Source: Verpa conica (taxonomy: Eukaryota > Ascomycota > Pezizomycetes > Pezizales > Morchellaceae). Taken from it: a stretch of 64,000 bases of DNA. The stretch is from contig JAUFSD010000003.1 of NCBI GenBank assembly GCA_033030425.1, positions 1,922,001 to 1,986,000 of the forward strand, in the 5' to 3' direction. Positions 45,065-56,802 of this stretch are shown here, piece after piece (the first letter of the stretch is position 1; the number at the start of each line of letters is the position of its first letter). The notes beneath the pieces were generated by a model. The model saw only the letters and a list, made by a program, of their open reading frames with translations, searched no databases and was not told where the DNA came from. Made by a program: the position numbers and the translations under genes.

Positions 45065-47872
45065 ATGCTATCTACCGAAGAGCTCAGCTCAACACTCACA
45101 GAAGCTTTGTTTCATTACCGCGAGGTTCTTACAATCAGAGAGAACGAGCGGGGTGACGAGCTCCCCCAAAAAGGGAAACTGCCAGCAACAGATGATGATG
45201 ATCTCATACAACATGCATATAATGTCCAATTGGAAGCTATCAACCGCTTCCTCAGCAATGTGGATGATATGGTCGGTGCTTTGGTCAAGCCTAATAACGA
45301 AAAAAGTGTCGTAAAATTCCAAGAACAAGCTCCAGCAGATTTTCGACCATGGGCCGAACCGTACGGGTATCAGAAAGACGAACCTTTCATAAATCCATTC
45401 ACAGGGAAGCTTGTCGAGGTCCCTTCATCGTCGTCGTCCAAGCCCGGTCCTTCGACAAGGGAGGGGCCTTTGAAAGACACCCCCTCCTTCTGGGGAGATT
45501 ACGTAAGCAGAGCCTATACTACATTTAAGATGAATAAAGCTAAGTTCAACAGGAGAGTTACCCTTCTCTGCCTCTAGAGTACACAGAATACTCAGCCTCT
45601 GGCCCACAGAAGCTTATTGAGGGGTCCAGCTCAAGTGCCACCTATACAAAAAATGAAGAAACCCACCGATCGGATCCCAGTAATACGGAGAAGGATCACG
45701 TAGATAACACCGTGGAAGATACTGGAGCTCCTCACGAAGTTAATATATATGTAAGTCTTACTCTGGGAATATCTTATCCAACAAACTAATCCTGATAGGG
45801 AGAACGTGTGAAGCCAATCCGGGCCCCGAGCTTGGGGGTTGGAACAATAGCACGAGAAAACGACATTAGCCTTCCAGGAACTTGGGTCCATAGCTGGACT
45901 GCCCCTCCAGACGACGAGCCTACCAATTACTTTAAAAAGCCGACGTTCCCTGCAACTTCCAACCTTTCGCGAACTAAATCAAGGATCTTAGAGGCAACGA
46001 ATTCATGGGGGTTGGGGTGGATGCCTCGGGCACCCGTTACCTCTGCTACTGCGATTCAACTAGAAGAAATTCAAGACAAATCACAGGATGGCCTAGAAAA
46101 CCCTAAATCTACAGCCTCTAGCATATTTATACCGGCCGAAGATTCTTTCGCTAGCGAAGGAACCCATGGAGATAGTAGCCCATCAATTTCTGTGAAAGAA
46201 AAGGACCGCCAGCTTGATGCTAAAGGGGAGAATACACGGTGGAAAACAGCTCCGGAACAGCAAGAACTTGACGAAGAAACAATCAGTACTACCTATCGCT
46301 CACCGGGGGCTTCATCGCATAACGCTAAATCAAATGAATCAAGAGGTAAAGCTTTAAATTCATGCTATTCGGATTTCTACTACGGCTTTATTAACAAAGT
46401 TCTATAGAATCTACCAAAAACACGGCTCCAATATCAATTTCACCTCCTTTTATACCCCCGATTGATTTTGATGCCCCAAAATACTCGCCAGCGTCAGCCT
46501 CGAGCTCTGGAGTCTCTTCGGCAGCCGGAGCAGGTGTTTGGAACATGTCAGAAGATGAGGAGAAGGCAATCCTAGATTTCGATAGCTCTTCTGATGATGG
46601 GGTACCAATCCACTTGTCTCACCAAAGAGCGCCTAAGAAAACACCCAAAAAAAGACCGAAGTTTAACTCGAAACCACAACAACCCCCCAAATACTCAGCT
46701 AGGTCACAAAGCCCTGACCAAATCGCAAAGGACGCAGCTCTAGCAGAGCGATTAGCATCATTCGAGGCCGATTTTCAAAAAGCGTCAGATCTGTTTGAGG
46801 ACCTAGATCAGGGGCTCAGTGACCCTCCTCCGAAGCCTAATCAGGATCAGGGAGGTGTGGATTTGCCAGATCTGGTAGCTATGGGTTACGATCCCGAGAC
46901 TCTGGCTTTGATAGCAGAGCTTGCGGATGGTACACCTCAGGATTATAATGCATACTTTGAACAAGAGATTGCGAATGAAGCTCTGATAGCCGAGCTTGCC
47001 AAAGATTCATCTCAAGACTTTAATGCAATGCAGGATTGGGAGTTAGCTATGAAGCTCGCCGAGGACTCACCCCAAGACATGGATGATTATATTCAACAAC
47101 TTAAAGCCCAGGAAGAGTTTGCACGCCAAGCCCAGGAGATTTGGGATGAGGATATCAGGAGGCGTGACAGAGAAGAAATAGAAAGGATAGCTGCAATAGC
47201 TAGACGGGAAGCTGCAGAAGAGCGGGAACGCATACGTAAGGAGCGTATGGCAACTTGTACTGTGTGTCTAGAAGAGGGTGAGAAAGAGGAAATGGTATTG
47301 TTGTCTTGTACACATTGGTACTGCACGGGTTGCATCAAACGTATGATCCCACTCTCCCTACTAAACTACAAGATTGAATATTCCTAATAATTCTTTGGGA
47401 ATTAGTTGCCTTTGAAAGCGCAATGGGAGAAAAGAAGCCTTTCAGATGCTGTGACCAGGTTCCCATAGCTCCTATTGCAAAACACTTCACCCCGGATTTC
47501 GTCGCAGAATACGATTTGCTCGTACTTGAGCTCGTCACCCCCAACCCTCTTTACTGCGGAACGAGGGGCTGTTCGAAGTTCATCCCCCCAAGGAATATAC
47601 AGGGCGACACCGGCACATGTCCTACTTGTAGGAATGGTACATGTAGGCATTGTAGGGCCTCTACACATACAGGAATCTGCTCAGCAGATACAGAATCTGC
47701 AGTAGTTATTGATTTGGCACGAAAGAATGGATGGAAACCTTGCCCGGGTTGTCAACATATGATTGAGAGAACTGATGGGTGCTTGCATATGACCTGTTCT
47801 AGGTGTCGTGCGGAATTTTGTTATAATTGTGGTAAGCCATATAATGTTTGTGCTGCTGTCTGTAGGAGATAA
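45065..47872 (+). CDS. RBR-type E3 ubiquitin ligase (RING1-IBR-RING2)
   Basis: Five exons (45065-45502, 45553-45750, 45799-46345, 46408-47340, 47406-47872) give 860 residues. Residues 1-670 are mostly disordered, with a helical N-terminus and, at about 545-640, three tandem copies of an (A)LIAELA-x4-QD-x-NA unit, then a charged coiled coil (RRRDREEIERIAAIARREAAEERERI broken here into its halves). RING1 starts at 678 (CTVC ... SCTHWYC-TGC) and ends FRCCDQ after the last intron; an IBR follows (YCGTRGC ... CPTC ... CRHC). RING2 (CPGC ... TDGC ... CSRC ... CYNCG) has the catalytic cysteine Cys831 in the DGC position used for thioester transfer. The protein ends ten residues after RING2, so no C-terminal lid is present. 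The partner E2 and substrates are unknown. Confidence 0.88.
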
Positions 47873-48365
47873 AATCACATAATATTTGGTAGAAAGGTGT
47901 ATATAGTTTTGTAGGATTTTAGCTCTACTATTTATCGCACAATAGTTACATTGAATGTAATTAATCATAAACACAGAAGATAGTATTGCACCTATCGTGT
48001 GGCCAAAATGATTTACATACCGAGTAATAGAAAATTGCTATTTGGCACTAGAATAAACGAGTTTTGACCGGCGACTATATAGGGAATAGTTAAATAATGC
48101 CTTTAGCCCTTATAATAATTAACTTGATTAGGTAACCGCCTAACTACTATTCTAATTTCTTGTAGTACGCTACAATGCCGTTGACGTTTGACCATGCTTA
48201 GAATACACTAGTGTAACGAGAATCGCTTCTCGACTCCATGAAATTGTTTTAAGAACCCACCATCAATTCCACTTTAGCTATAGCGAGACATGAAGTTAAA
48301 GCGCTTGCTTAACGGAAAGTGGGGGAAAAAAAACATATAGTACATATTTGGTGATGACTTCATCG
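47873..48365. other. Intergenic, 3' flank and tRNA 5' flank
   Basis: AT-rich with no gene seen. It separates the E3 ligase gene from the tRNA. Confidence 0.5.
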
Positions 48366-48460
48366 GACAACGTGGCCGAGTGGTTAAGGCGACAGACTCG
48401 AATTTCAATTCTTGTTATCTGTTGGGTTCGCCCGCATAGGTTCAAATCCTGTCGTTGTCG
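48366..48460 (+). tRNA. tRNA-Ser(CGA) with a short intron
   Basis: The acceptor stem GACAACG (48366-48372) pairs with CGTTGTC (48453-48459), with G as discriminator. The A box (TGGCCGAGTGG) and B box (GGTTCAAATCC) are perfect. The anticodon CGA is at 48399-48401 in loop CTCGAA; the stem ACAGA pairs with TCTGT (48418-48422). About 14 bases between (TTTCAATTCTTGTT) are an intron at the canonical site one base after the anticodon. The long variable arm (GGG-TTCG-CCC) fits a class II serine tRNA. A T-run terminator follows. Confidence 0.93.
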
Positions 48461-48784
48461 ATATATTGTGTTTTTTTTTCTTTTGCCGCTGGATTTCTAG
48501 TCTTGGTGATCGTTACTATGTTTAGCTATAACTGAGTTATCTATGCAAGATATCTTTCCGCACTGGTGGGCGGTCTATCCAGTTCATGTAAGCTCTGGGT
48601 ATGGTATGTCTTGGCATAGATAGCTAAAAGCCCCTAGACAACTAATGAATCAATGGTCATTTAGTCTCTTTAGGATAAATGTGTTATAATGTGTATTTAT
48701 TCATATCCTCTACTAGATATAACTTTACAGAAATCTGAAGCCTGAAGAAAACCCTCTAATCGAAAAATATAGCAATAGCTACAT
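48461..48784. other. Intergenic
   Basis: AT-rich 3' flank of the minus-strand beta-propeller gene. Nothing is recognised besides the T-run. Confidence 0.5.
48471..48479 (+). terminator. Pol III T-run terminator
   Basis: Nine T residues eleven bases after the tRNA end. Confidence 0.8.
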
Positions 48785-49838
48785 TTATTTGGTACTCGCC
48801 CCCGCCTTAATCGGCACCCTAGCAATGGTGAATGGCAATTGAGGATCATTAGTAGGCGCTTTGGCGATTTGGAAGTTTGTTACCAATAGGTGATCAGGAC
48901 CATCAAAGGTAGCAGTTGCAGGTAGAACCAGGCGCTCGTTTTGGATCCTCCACAGAAGTTTGCCTTGAAGGTAAGGTTTCTTGATTTCGAAGACTTCGAT
49001 GTAGGGGCTAGGTGCAAGGGTGTTGTCGCCATTAACCGCAAAAACAGTAGTACCGCGGATGAGCATACCATCAGCGGAGCCAATCTATAATCAAAGAGTT
49101 TTTAAGTTAGAGTCAAAAAAAAAAAAAAAAGAGGGGGGAGTGGATTAGGAATTTTATATTTCTTACCCCATAACTTCCAAAATCAACTTTAGTAACTTCC
49201 TTCGACTGAAGACAGAGACGGAAGATAGCATGGCTGTTATAGTCCCCAATAAGGAGATAATTCTGGTCCTCGGTGATGACGAGCCCATTCGAGTTGAACC
49301 CATCTTCATACCCAAACGGAGGTAGGAGCTCAGTAAACACATCGAGCTCCTGGTCAACGGTAGGATCATCCAGTTCTGCCGCTGTGATCACATACAGTTT
49401 CGGTAGGTATGAATCAGTGATGTAGACATTTCCGTTCTCTGCCACCGTCATGTCGTTGAGCAAGCACCCTGGGTATGGAGATTTGAACCGGTGGACGAGA
49501 GCAGCGGTTTCGATGTCGAATACGAATACGTATCCGGTGGATGCGCCGGCTACAAAGAGCTTGTCGGAGATGACCTTGATGCCTCCTGCGGCGGTGAGGC
49601 CGTAGGTGTTGGTGCTGGGGATGAAGACTTCGACGTTAGGACTGTTGACATCCCCACGCCAGATCGTGCCTGTGAACCATGCGCCGGTGTAGAAGTAAGG
49701 GCTACCCGGCTGTCTGGCTATTCCCTCGGGGTAGGAATTGTTGCCTGGGAGGACCCAAGAGTTGATTGTGGGCGCTGAGAACGCGGATTGGGAGAAGCTA
49801 AGGGCGAAAAACGAAAGAACACTGATGAAGTTCCGCAT
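48785..49838 (-). CDS. Secreted SMP-30/gluconolactonase-like beta-propeller protein
   Basis: Two exons (49838-49167 and 49084-48785) give 323 residues, joined in phase 0. The signal peptide is residues 1-21 (ISVLSFFALSFSQSAFS). The rest reads as repeated four-stranded blades: YPEGIARQPG, GLTAAGGIKVIS, LNDMTVAENGNVYITDS, NSNGLVITEDQNYLLIGDYNS and IGSADGMLIRG. Each has the N-G/D-G turn pattern of six-bladed SMP-30/NHL propellers. Metal-binding Asn/Asp positions (LLNDM, FNSNG, SADG) are in the expected blades, so a secreted lactonase-type hydrolase is possible; a non-enzymatic binding role is not excluded. It stands alone between a tRNA and a transporter gene. Confidence 0.85.
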
Positions 49839-50594
49839 GGTGACTATTCTGTACTATGGTTTTTTTTCTTTCTTGACTCTGTCTTTGATGCTGAGCTCTG
49901 TTGGTTCAAAGAGAGGGTTGAACGCTGGAATTTATATACTTGAATCCATTCCAAATTATACGAAGATTAAGCCGTCTTTGACATGGTCGTTAATTAACCA
50001 CTACATCATAGGAACCCCACGGTGTCTAAACGAGCTGCAAGCAAATTATCAAATACGTGGTTATTCATGAGTTGGACCTGTAAGAAGGGAAAAAGAAACC
50101 CGTATCGCTCTCCCTTTGGTATAGCTCAATTCGTATTCCTCCTTGCATTCACATTAGCCCTCGAGGGTTCTATCCGTGAATTACCACAATACCAGCCATT
50201 CATAGAGTATCGTGGAGTCTCATGCCCACTTTGGGCCTGCTATGCGCAGCTGGGGGTTCCGTCCCACTGGACCATCGCCCAGCCCGCGATCGACCAGTCC
50301 AGTTTGTGCAACTCGACCGGAAAGGTACGGTTCATCTGGCATATAAAATAACATCTTAGTAACGGTCCCAGTAAATACTTGACGGAATTCTCGGTTTGTG
50401 CTGCATCCTGCAGTTTTATTACAAATGCCCCGTAATAAGCTTAGTTTGGCTTACTACGTCACACAGGCCCCCATAGTTATGATACAGATAAACCTCGATA
50501 AACCACTACAGGCAGCTGGGACTTGAGAAAATAAACAGAATAAGCTTTGTTTACGTATACCCTAGACCTGTGTACTCAAGGAATAACTAGGTAG
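49839..50594. other. Promoter of beta-propeller gene and 3' flank of CorA-like gene
   Basis: No gene is seen. A plus-strand frame at 50022-50351 lacks an ATG at its start and shows no motif. Confidence 0.5.
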
Positions 50595-52671
50595 CTATGG
50601 CGATACCGTTTTCTCTTTAGCCAACCTCTTCTTTTTGGCCCTATACTCCCACCAACCCCACGACCCTAACACCAGTAATAGTAATGGCACGCCCATTGCA
50701 AAGAACCACCAAACTTGTACATCTCCTTGACCGAACTGTTCGAAATTCATTCCGAAAACAGTCTACTTTCATTAGCGGGGCCAAGTAAACGCACTTTTTG
50801 ATTGGAATAAACATACAGCAAGAAAAGTTAGTGGTAGAAAGATGAATGTCAATACCATCATCCGGCGCATTGTATGACCCTGTAATGCAGCCTCGTCTGC
50901 AGCTCTATTTGCTGCCTGACTCTCCCGGAGTGCATCATTTGAAGCAAGCTGTTTCAGACCGGTGTACATTAGCCATCAGCTAGACCTCTTGTGGCTAGAA
51001 CCGAGGTCAAGGGGAGTATCTATCCCAGTGACATACAATATTCCTTAAGCTCTTCATCTGTCGCTGCAGTGCTCGAATACCCTCAAGCAAGTCCTTTTGA
51101 TTCCTCATCATCAATTCCCATTCCCTCCGATTCCAGTCTGTGAATGATTCTGCCATCTCATCGTCTACGGCCAGGTCGGCTGAAGTATACATATTTTCAT
51201 ATCCACCTTCTGCCATGCCCATGAAGTCTCCAAGACCGCCTGGCTGATCCAAGACATCGTCTTCATTGTCATTCTTTACCATCTTTGTCTTGCGGGCTTG
51301 ATAGAAATTGACTTGCTCGATGAATTGAGAGGCGGACGATTGCGTCTTGAGGAACATATTATCGAAGCGGTTAAGACGAGTCATGAGACTATAAACATTA
51401 GAAGCTGTTTCTTGCTCACTGTTGCTCATTCGATGGCTGCTCTGGGAGTCTCTTGTAATTTGGACCTTGTCGCTCTGGGTAGGCATTAAATAATGTCAGA
51501 TCTGAAGAGGGTCGCTTAATATTCTTTAGTAGTAAACAAACCAATATCTCCACAAGGTCTTGCAAGACGAGGAATAATATTCTCCAATTCCTGATACCCT
51601 CAACCGCGAGTTGCACAACCACAGTAGGGCCATTTATGGGAAGTTCGGTATCAGAGAAAGTTGGCCGTAGGAGATCATTGAAGTATTCTCGCCGATGTCT
51701 CACTATAGGACCGATAGGCCCTTTATTTTTCAAGATAATGATCCCTATTTTAACCCCTAGAAGCTGGGGATTTATCAGCAATTTAGCTCAATATTTATAC
51801 AATGTCCCCCTCGAGACTAGGAGAATCACATAAGTGTCACTTTGAGCCTGGAAATTCCGCCAATAGAAGCTACTCTTAGTATCAAACACAGGTACTTTAA
51901 CACATCAGCCAACTTTCACAACGCCAATATTTTATATCGCCTCTCACCTTCAGTTTCTTCTTGGCCATCTGGTGTAACCAGCTTTTCCCCAGCCGTGATA
52001 CTATAATTAGTCTTTGGGTGCGGAGACTTCCCATAAGACGCGAACGCGGCCTCAAAGTACTGCCCTAGAAAGAAAGAAAGAAACCCCCCCCTCTCCAAGA
52101 TTAACATTAATCCACTCCCACTTACACCAACCCTCCTAGAAAAAAAAATAGTACCTACAGTTCTTAGCATACTCCGGAGACGGCGACCACAAATGGGGTT
52201 GAAGAAACCCCTTCTCTGTCCCTAATAGCCAATATCCCAACAGCAACAAAGCGCGCCGTGCAGACTGTTCATCATCAGCAGACACGAAAAACACCTGCAT
52301 GATGATTTTCTGGCCAGCGACATCCTTTACGGTGTTAGTACGACCGACGAGAATGTGGTCTTTTTCGAGGGTAACCAAGTTTGATACATGGATTGTATCC
52401 GGGCGACGATCTTCGATATCCATTGTTTCTAAGTAGATAGATACGGCACATTAGCGCTTCTTCATATATTCGGACCCTCCCCCCCCCTCCAAAAAAAAAA
52501 AAAAGGTAACAACACACTTCTCTCTGCGACTGTAAACACAGCTACATCGCAGCTAAGGTCTTTAAAGTCATCCGCGTTTAGAGGCCGCGTGACCGAGAGT
52601 GCTCTCAACGTAGGAGAGGTTTTGGGTTCTGGAGTTGGAGTAGTTGTCGGTGATGCTGCAGTCGTTGACAT
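50595..52671 (-). CDS. CorA-like Mg2+ transporter family protein, with in-frame TGA
   Basis: Seven exons are proposed (52671-52518, 52428-52159, 52064-51920, 51869-51542, 51474-51037, 50948-50817, 50762-50595), 544 codons in one frame except a TGA at 51790-51788 in exon 4. The C-terminus has the two CorA membrane helices: MMVLTFIFLPLTFLA, the signature VFGMN (Gly-Met-Asn) made by the last splice, then a second helix (WWFFAMGVPLLLLVLGSW) and a basic tail. Upstream are long helices (QRQMKSLRN, the stalk) and a fungal N-terminal domain. The TGA could be a true nonsense mutation (pseudogene or strain variant), or be removed by an unusual in-phase intron (e.g. donor GTGATT near 51827 to CCCCAG at 51764). 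The N-terminal exon junction (donor GTGTGT) is the least certain. Confidence 0.75.
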
Positions 52672-53860
52672 TGTCGAGATTAGCTCTAGTGTTGTGTGAG
52701 ATCTGAGGCTAAGGATGTAATAGTAGAGGGGGAAGGGGGGTGGTCAATACTGTGAAAGAGCCGCCAGCAGGGATTAATTATCCCATAATCCGGTGAAAAA
52801 TGTTGCTCCTCCAATGAGGTGGTGGCTTTATACGCAACAAACTTCAGGCTGGCCAATAAGAAAATCACAAGATTTTTGGGGCAGCTTCACCGGACTATGG
52901 GATAATCATCCTCTATGCTTCCTTTTTTTGCCAGCCATTCAACACTAATCAGTCCATAAACGTATCTTTGTGTAACCTTTCTCTCGGTCAAGCCAAGATG
53001 CGAGAAATAACAGCGGTTAAGCCCACATCTTATCGAGTAATAACTCGTAGACGGTAATCTATGATTACTCTCATTGTGTGATGAATCTTACAGTTGAGAG
53101 ATTAGGGTTAGGTGTTTTTTATGATTAAACCGGGCTGGCTCTCCGCGGCTCCCATCTACTTTATTCTGCACTTAATTTAATAATACAGGACTTGCATGAA
53201 GATATCTACCATATGAGACTTTTGGCTAGTCACGGGGGTTATTCTTTTGGCTTATTACTCAACCCTCTGTATGAAACCGAGTGATCGAAGATGATTTGTA
53301 GCAAAGTCTTGAGTTTAATTCACCTCAAGTGCATTCTACTTTCCAGCTGTGTTAGTACCACACTTAAACCTGGGGTTTAGTGTATATTTGACCGTTTAAT
53401 AGGGTGTAGACAGCAAGACTGACCCTGAAAAGACGACTAATTAACCAAAATGAAGGATGTATTTTCCTAGAAGTCACTAGGAGAACCCTCTAATCATCAG
53501 AATTTCCATATACTCAGTCCCTCTCACAATACCACATCGATATACTTTCTACTATATGTCATATCTAGGAAAGACAGAGCTTAAGTAAAGTTATCCGTGA
53601 AGCTCCCCTCATTCTCAAACCTTAGAGCAATCGACCTACTCACGCAGCCCCCTTGGAGCTGACCTAAAAATACGTAAAAGATTAATACCTAGGCAAAAAC
53701 CCTACCCTGGGAGCGGCCAATTCAGCGGCCAATTGTCCTCTTGGCAGCTGCATCCTTTTTACATAAATACAGCTTCTCTCTCCCTCTCTCCTTCTCTCCT
53801 TGTACAGTTGAGCGATGCAAGTCCTCACAACCAAAACTCCCCGCTCCTTCCCATTATCTT

Positions 53861-53895
53861 GCTTGCAAGAAGCGATTCATTCGCTTCTTGTGAGC
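53861..53895. repeat. Hairpin 1: 15-bp stem, 5-base loop
   Basis: Arms GCTTGCAAGAAGCGA and TCGCTTCTTGTGAGC pair at all 15 positions (two G-T wobbles) around the loop TTCAT. No gene or terminator context explains it. It lies eight bases from a second hairpin. Confidence 0.75.
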
Positions 53896-53902
53896 AGGGT
53901 AT

Positions 53903-53944
53903 GAGAAAAGTGTCTTTTTTGCTTGTGCAAAAGACATTTTTCTT
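53903..53944. repeat. Hairpin 2: 16-bp stem, 10-base loop
   Basis: Arms GAGAAAAGTGTCTTTT (53903-53918) and AAAAGACATTTTTCTT (53929-53944) pair at all 16 positions with two G-T wobbles around TTGCTTGTGC. Confidence 0.72.
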
Positions 53945-55605
53945 GAGCACCCCCTACGGTTGGAGCATTCCATGACAGTCTAACCGCATTGGGTTATATT
54001 GAGCACTAGTGTAGCCTAATATAGTTTAGCTTAATATTAAATGGCCTTTGAATGCAACGTCTTCAGACCGCCGCTCTTTGTCAATATAGATCCGATTACA
54101 GAGTCTTCAATCGTCTAAATATCGCAGTCGTAGTTATGATGTGTTCAGTTCAGTTTGTATTTTCGTAAGTGAGTGATTTTCCCGAGAAATTCCGGCCGGT
54201 CCGGTTCACGCCTGTATTAGTAAGTAAGTTTTGTGGTTCGAAGATCTCGTAAGACTGTTCAGAAACACCTCATCACTGACCACAACGTTCGATACTCTGG
54301 GAAATGAGTGAGTATTATACAAGAGATCATCAATTGCCCGACCAAATATTGGCATAGGTGGCCTCTAAGCAGCACCAGCGAGAGAAATGACTTTATAGAT
54401 CTCTAGAGTTAAGGGCAGTTCCGAAATGCAGTGTCACGATTAGCCGCAGCCTCCCGTAGTGATAAGATAAGAGCCCAACGGTCTTTCCTATGACAGCTAT
54501 CTTCTTGCATTGGCCAAGCGAGTGCGTGGGGTGCATTACAACTTCTAGGCGTAGCTGGAATATCAAGCCGTTCGCTTTGTAAATAAATATTCATGCTAGA
54601 GGGTAGTGTGTGAGCTGTCATAAGGTCAATATCCCATTGGTGCTCCTCACGAGAGAAGAAGCACTTTGTGATCTATCTTCAGGCTACTGCCTCAGTCCTA
54701 CCTCTTCTGGAGACCATCTTTCTAATCGCCACTATTGTAGGTAGGAGCACATCCGCTGGCGATGGCTGGTGGTAATCATCATGAGGCTGTCGTCATTGCT
54801 TGTGCGACACCAGCGAGTAATAAACCAAGGTTCCGGGACTTACCCGCCCTAACAATAGCTTTATATCCAGACGCAATAAACAGGTTCCCCGACAAATGAG
54901 ATACCCAGTGGGGAGATCCGGGAACGAGCACTGCTACTTCCGGCAGAAGTACTCCAGATTCATGGTAATATCTTGGAGAGATGGCCTTGTCTCTAAGGTC
55001 TCATACGCATCGTCGATCATGGCAGATACAGAATGACGTTGCGGTAAAATATTCGGTCAGAATTCGCTGGATTGACGTAACCTCAACGTACCTGCGCGTG
55101 ATGTTTACAGGGGAAGATCACCCCATGGCTCGTGGTTAATTAAGAGCCTCTCGTCCTCGATGTTCTGGTCCCTTTTCCTCTGGACCATACAGATTTCAGC
55201 TTCAGAAAGAATATCATCGTTTTTTTGAGGCGTTTTTTGCTCTTGATATTTTTATAACTCTACGTGTCCTCGGACCTCGGAAGATAGAATACATATATCC
55301 GACATTTCAACAAGTTAGAACCCCATAAATCTGTCGGTAAGCATCCCTTCCCTTCGTGCATGGGAGTACAAAGCATCTGACAGCCAGTTACGTGCATTAG
55401 TTTTATAGGGTTATATGAGCTACTGCTATAAACTTGACACCACCATATAATAAGTAGGTCCGACCACGCTCCCTCATGAATTCCCCAGAAAACCTCCAAC
55501 ACTACGATAAGATTCTTGAAAATAAACAAAAATTCGCTGACAATGGCTTTCTTTTTAAGGCACATCAAGTTTCGTTTCTCCTCTTACTTCTCTCAATCAA
55601 CCGAC

Positions 55606-56802
55606 ATGGCGCCGTCAAACTCTCAGAAAAAGGCTGTCCATTTCGGCGCTGGTAACATTGGCCGTGGCTTTATCGGGGCCCTACTTGCAAATGCAGGCTA
55701 CGAGGTTACCTTTGCTGATGTTGCCGAACCTGTTATCACGGCCTTGAACAAAGACCATTCATACAAAATTCACATACTCGACCTAGAACGCAAGGGCGAG
55801 ACAGATACGATCAACAATGTATCTGGAATCCTCACCACCAATGAAGCCGATGTGAAGAGGGCCATCACCGAAGCATCAATCATCACCACTGCCGTCGGCC
55901 CCAATGTCCTACCCAAGATCGCAGTGAGCATCGCAATTGGACTCAAGGCACGCCGCGCAGCTGGCATCACCACCGAGCTCAACATCATTGCCTGCGAAAA
56001 CCTCGCTGGAGCATCCTCCCTACTCCACGACGAAGTCCTAAAACACCTCACTTCCAAACAAGACAAACAATACCTCTCCGAAAAAGTCGGTTTCCCAAAC
56101 TGTGCCGTCGACCGCATTGCCCCACCTTTCTCAGAAGACGCCGAAGGCATACTCGCTGTCGGTGTCGAGAACTTCCACGAATGGATCGTTGAAGAGTCCG
56201 CCATCAAGGGCCCTAAACTCGACATTCCGGGGATGGACCTAACCGATAACCTAACTGCCTACGTCCAACGCAAGCTCTTCACCCTCAACACCGGCCATGC
56301 GATATGCGCCTACCTAGGTTTCCTCAAGGGCTACGCAACAGTCGATGAATCACTAGGCGATAAGCGGATCGAACAAATCGTGCGCAACGCAATGCTCGAA
56401 TCCGGAGCAGCCCTTTGCAAAAAGCATGGCTTTGACCAGAAGGAGCACGAGAAGTACATCAACAAGATCCAAACTCGGTTCCGAAATCCTTACATCCACG
56501 ATGATGTTGTCCGTGTTGGACGTGAGCCTCTGCGAAAACTAGCTCCCGATGACCGCTTGATTGGGCCCGTGAAGATGGCGGAGGAATTCGGGCTGAAGTA
56601 TGATAACCTATTGAAGGGTATTGCCGCAGCGCTGCGATATGAAAATTCAGAAGACCCTCAGAGCGAGGACTTGAAGGCTCAGATTAAGCAGAAAGGATTA
56701 GCCAAGGTTGTTGCGGAGGTCACTGGCTTTGCGGAAGATACACATGAGAATAGAGAGATTTTAAGTAGCTATGATGATCTAGGTATGAGGGGGCGATTGT
56801 AG
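55606..56802 (+). CDS. mpdA: Mannitol-1-phosphate 5-dehydrogenase
   Basis: A single exon of 398 residues from the ATG at 55606. It converts fructose-6-phosphate and NADH to mannitol-1-phosphate, the reducing entry to the fungal mannitol pool used for storage and stress. Visible signs are the N-terminal Rossmann motif VHFGAGNIGRGFIG, a TAVGPNVLP segment, ACENLAG, and the polyol long-chain dehydrogenase signature K-x4-N-x2-H (KLFTLNTGH) with the catalytic lysine. The length matches the family (about 390). An upstream in-frame ATG at 55543 would add 21 residues (MAFFLRHIKFRFSSYFSQ...) that are basic, serine-rich and free of acidic residues until the end, resembling a mitochondrial presequence; I chose the downstream start because it fits the cytosolic family. 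There are no introns. Confidence 0.95.
   Translation: MAPSNSQKKAVHFGAGNIGRGFIGALLANAGYEVTFADVAEPVITALNKDHSYKIHILDLERKGETDTINNVSGILTTNEADVKRAITEASIITTAVGPNVLPKIAVSIAIGLKARRAAGITTELNIIACENLAGASSLLHDEVLKHLTSKQDKQYLSEKVGFPNCAVDRIAPPFSEDAEGILAVGVENFHEWIVEESAIKGPKLDIPGMDLTDNLTAYVQRKLFTLNTGHAICAYLGFLKGYATVDESLGDKRIEQIVRNAMLESGAALCKKHGFDQKEHEKYINKIQTRFRNPYIHDDVVRVGREPLRKLAPDDRLIGPVKMAEEFGLKYDNLLKGIAAALRYENSEDPQSEDLKAQIKQKGLAKVVAEVTGFAEDTHENREILSSYDDLGMRGRL

Larger units (their letters stand above)
52672..55542. other. Gene desert with twin hairpins
   Basis: No protein gene is supported. A telobox-like TTAGGGTTAGG (53102-53112) lies 430 bp upstream of the CorA-like start. Two strong adjacent inverted repeats (53861-53895, 53903-53944) are listed separately. 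The last ~300 bases carry the promoter of the mannitol-phosphate dehydrogenase gene. Confidence 0.55.

Noticed and set aside
50022..50351. 109-codon plus-strand frame with a hydrophobic patch
   Set aside because: No ATG at the frame start; overlaps a promoter region; no homology seen.
53733..53975. Plus-strand frame running through the twin hairpins
   Set aside because: The frame is a by-product of the inverted repeats; composition is Ser/Leu-rich without motifs.
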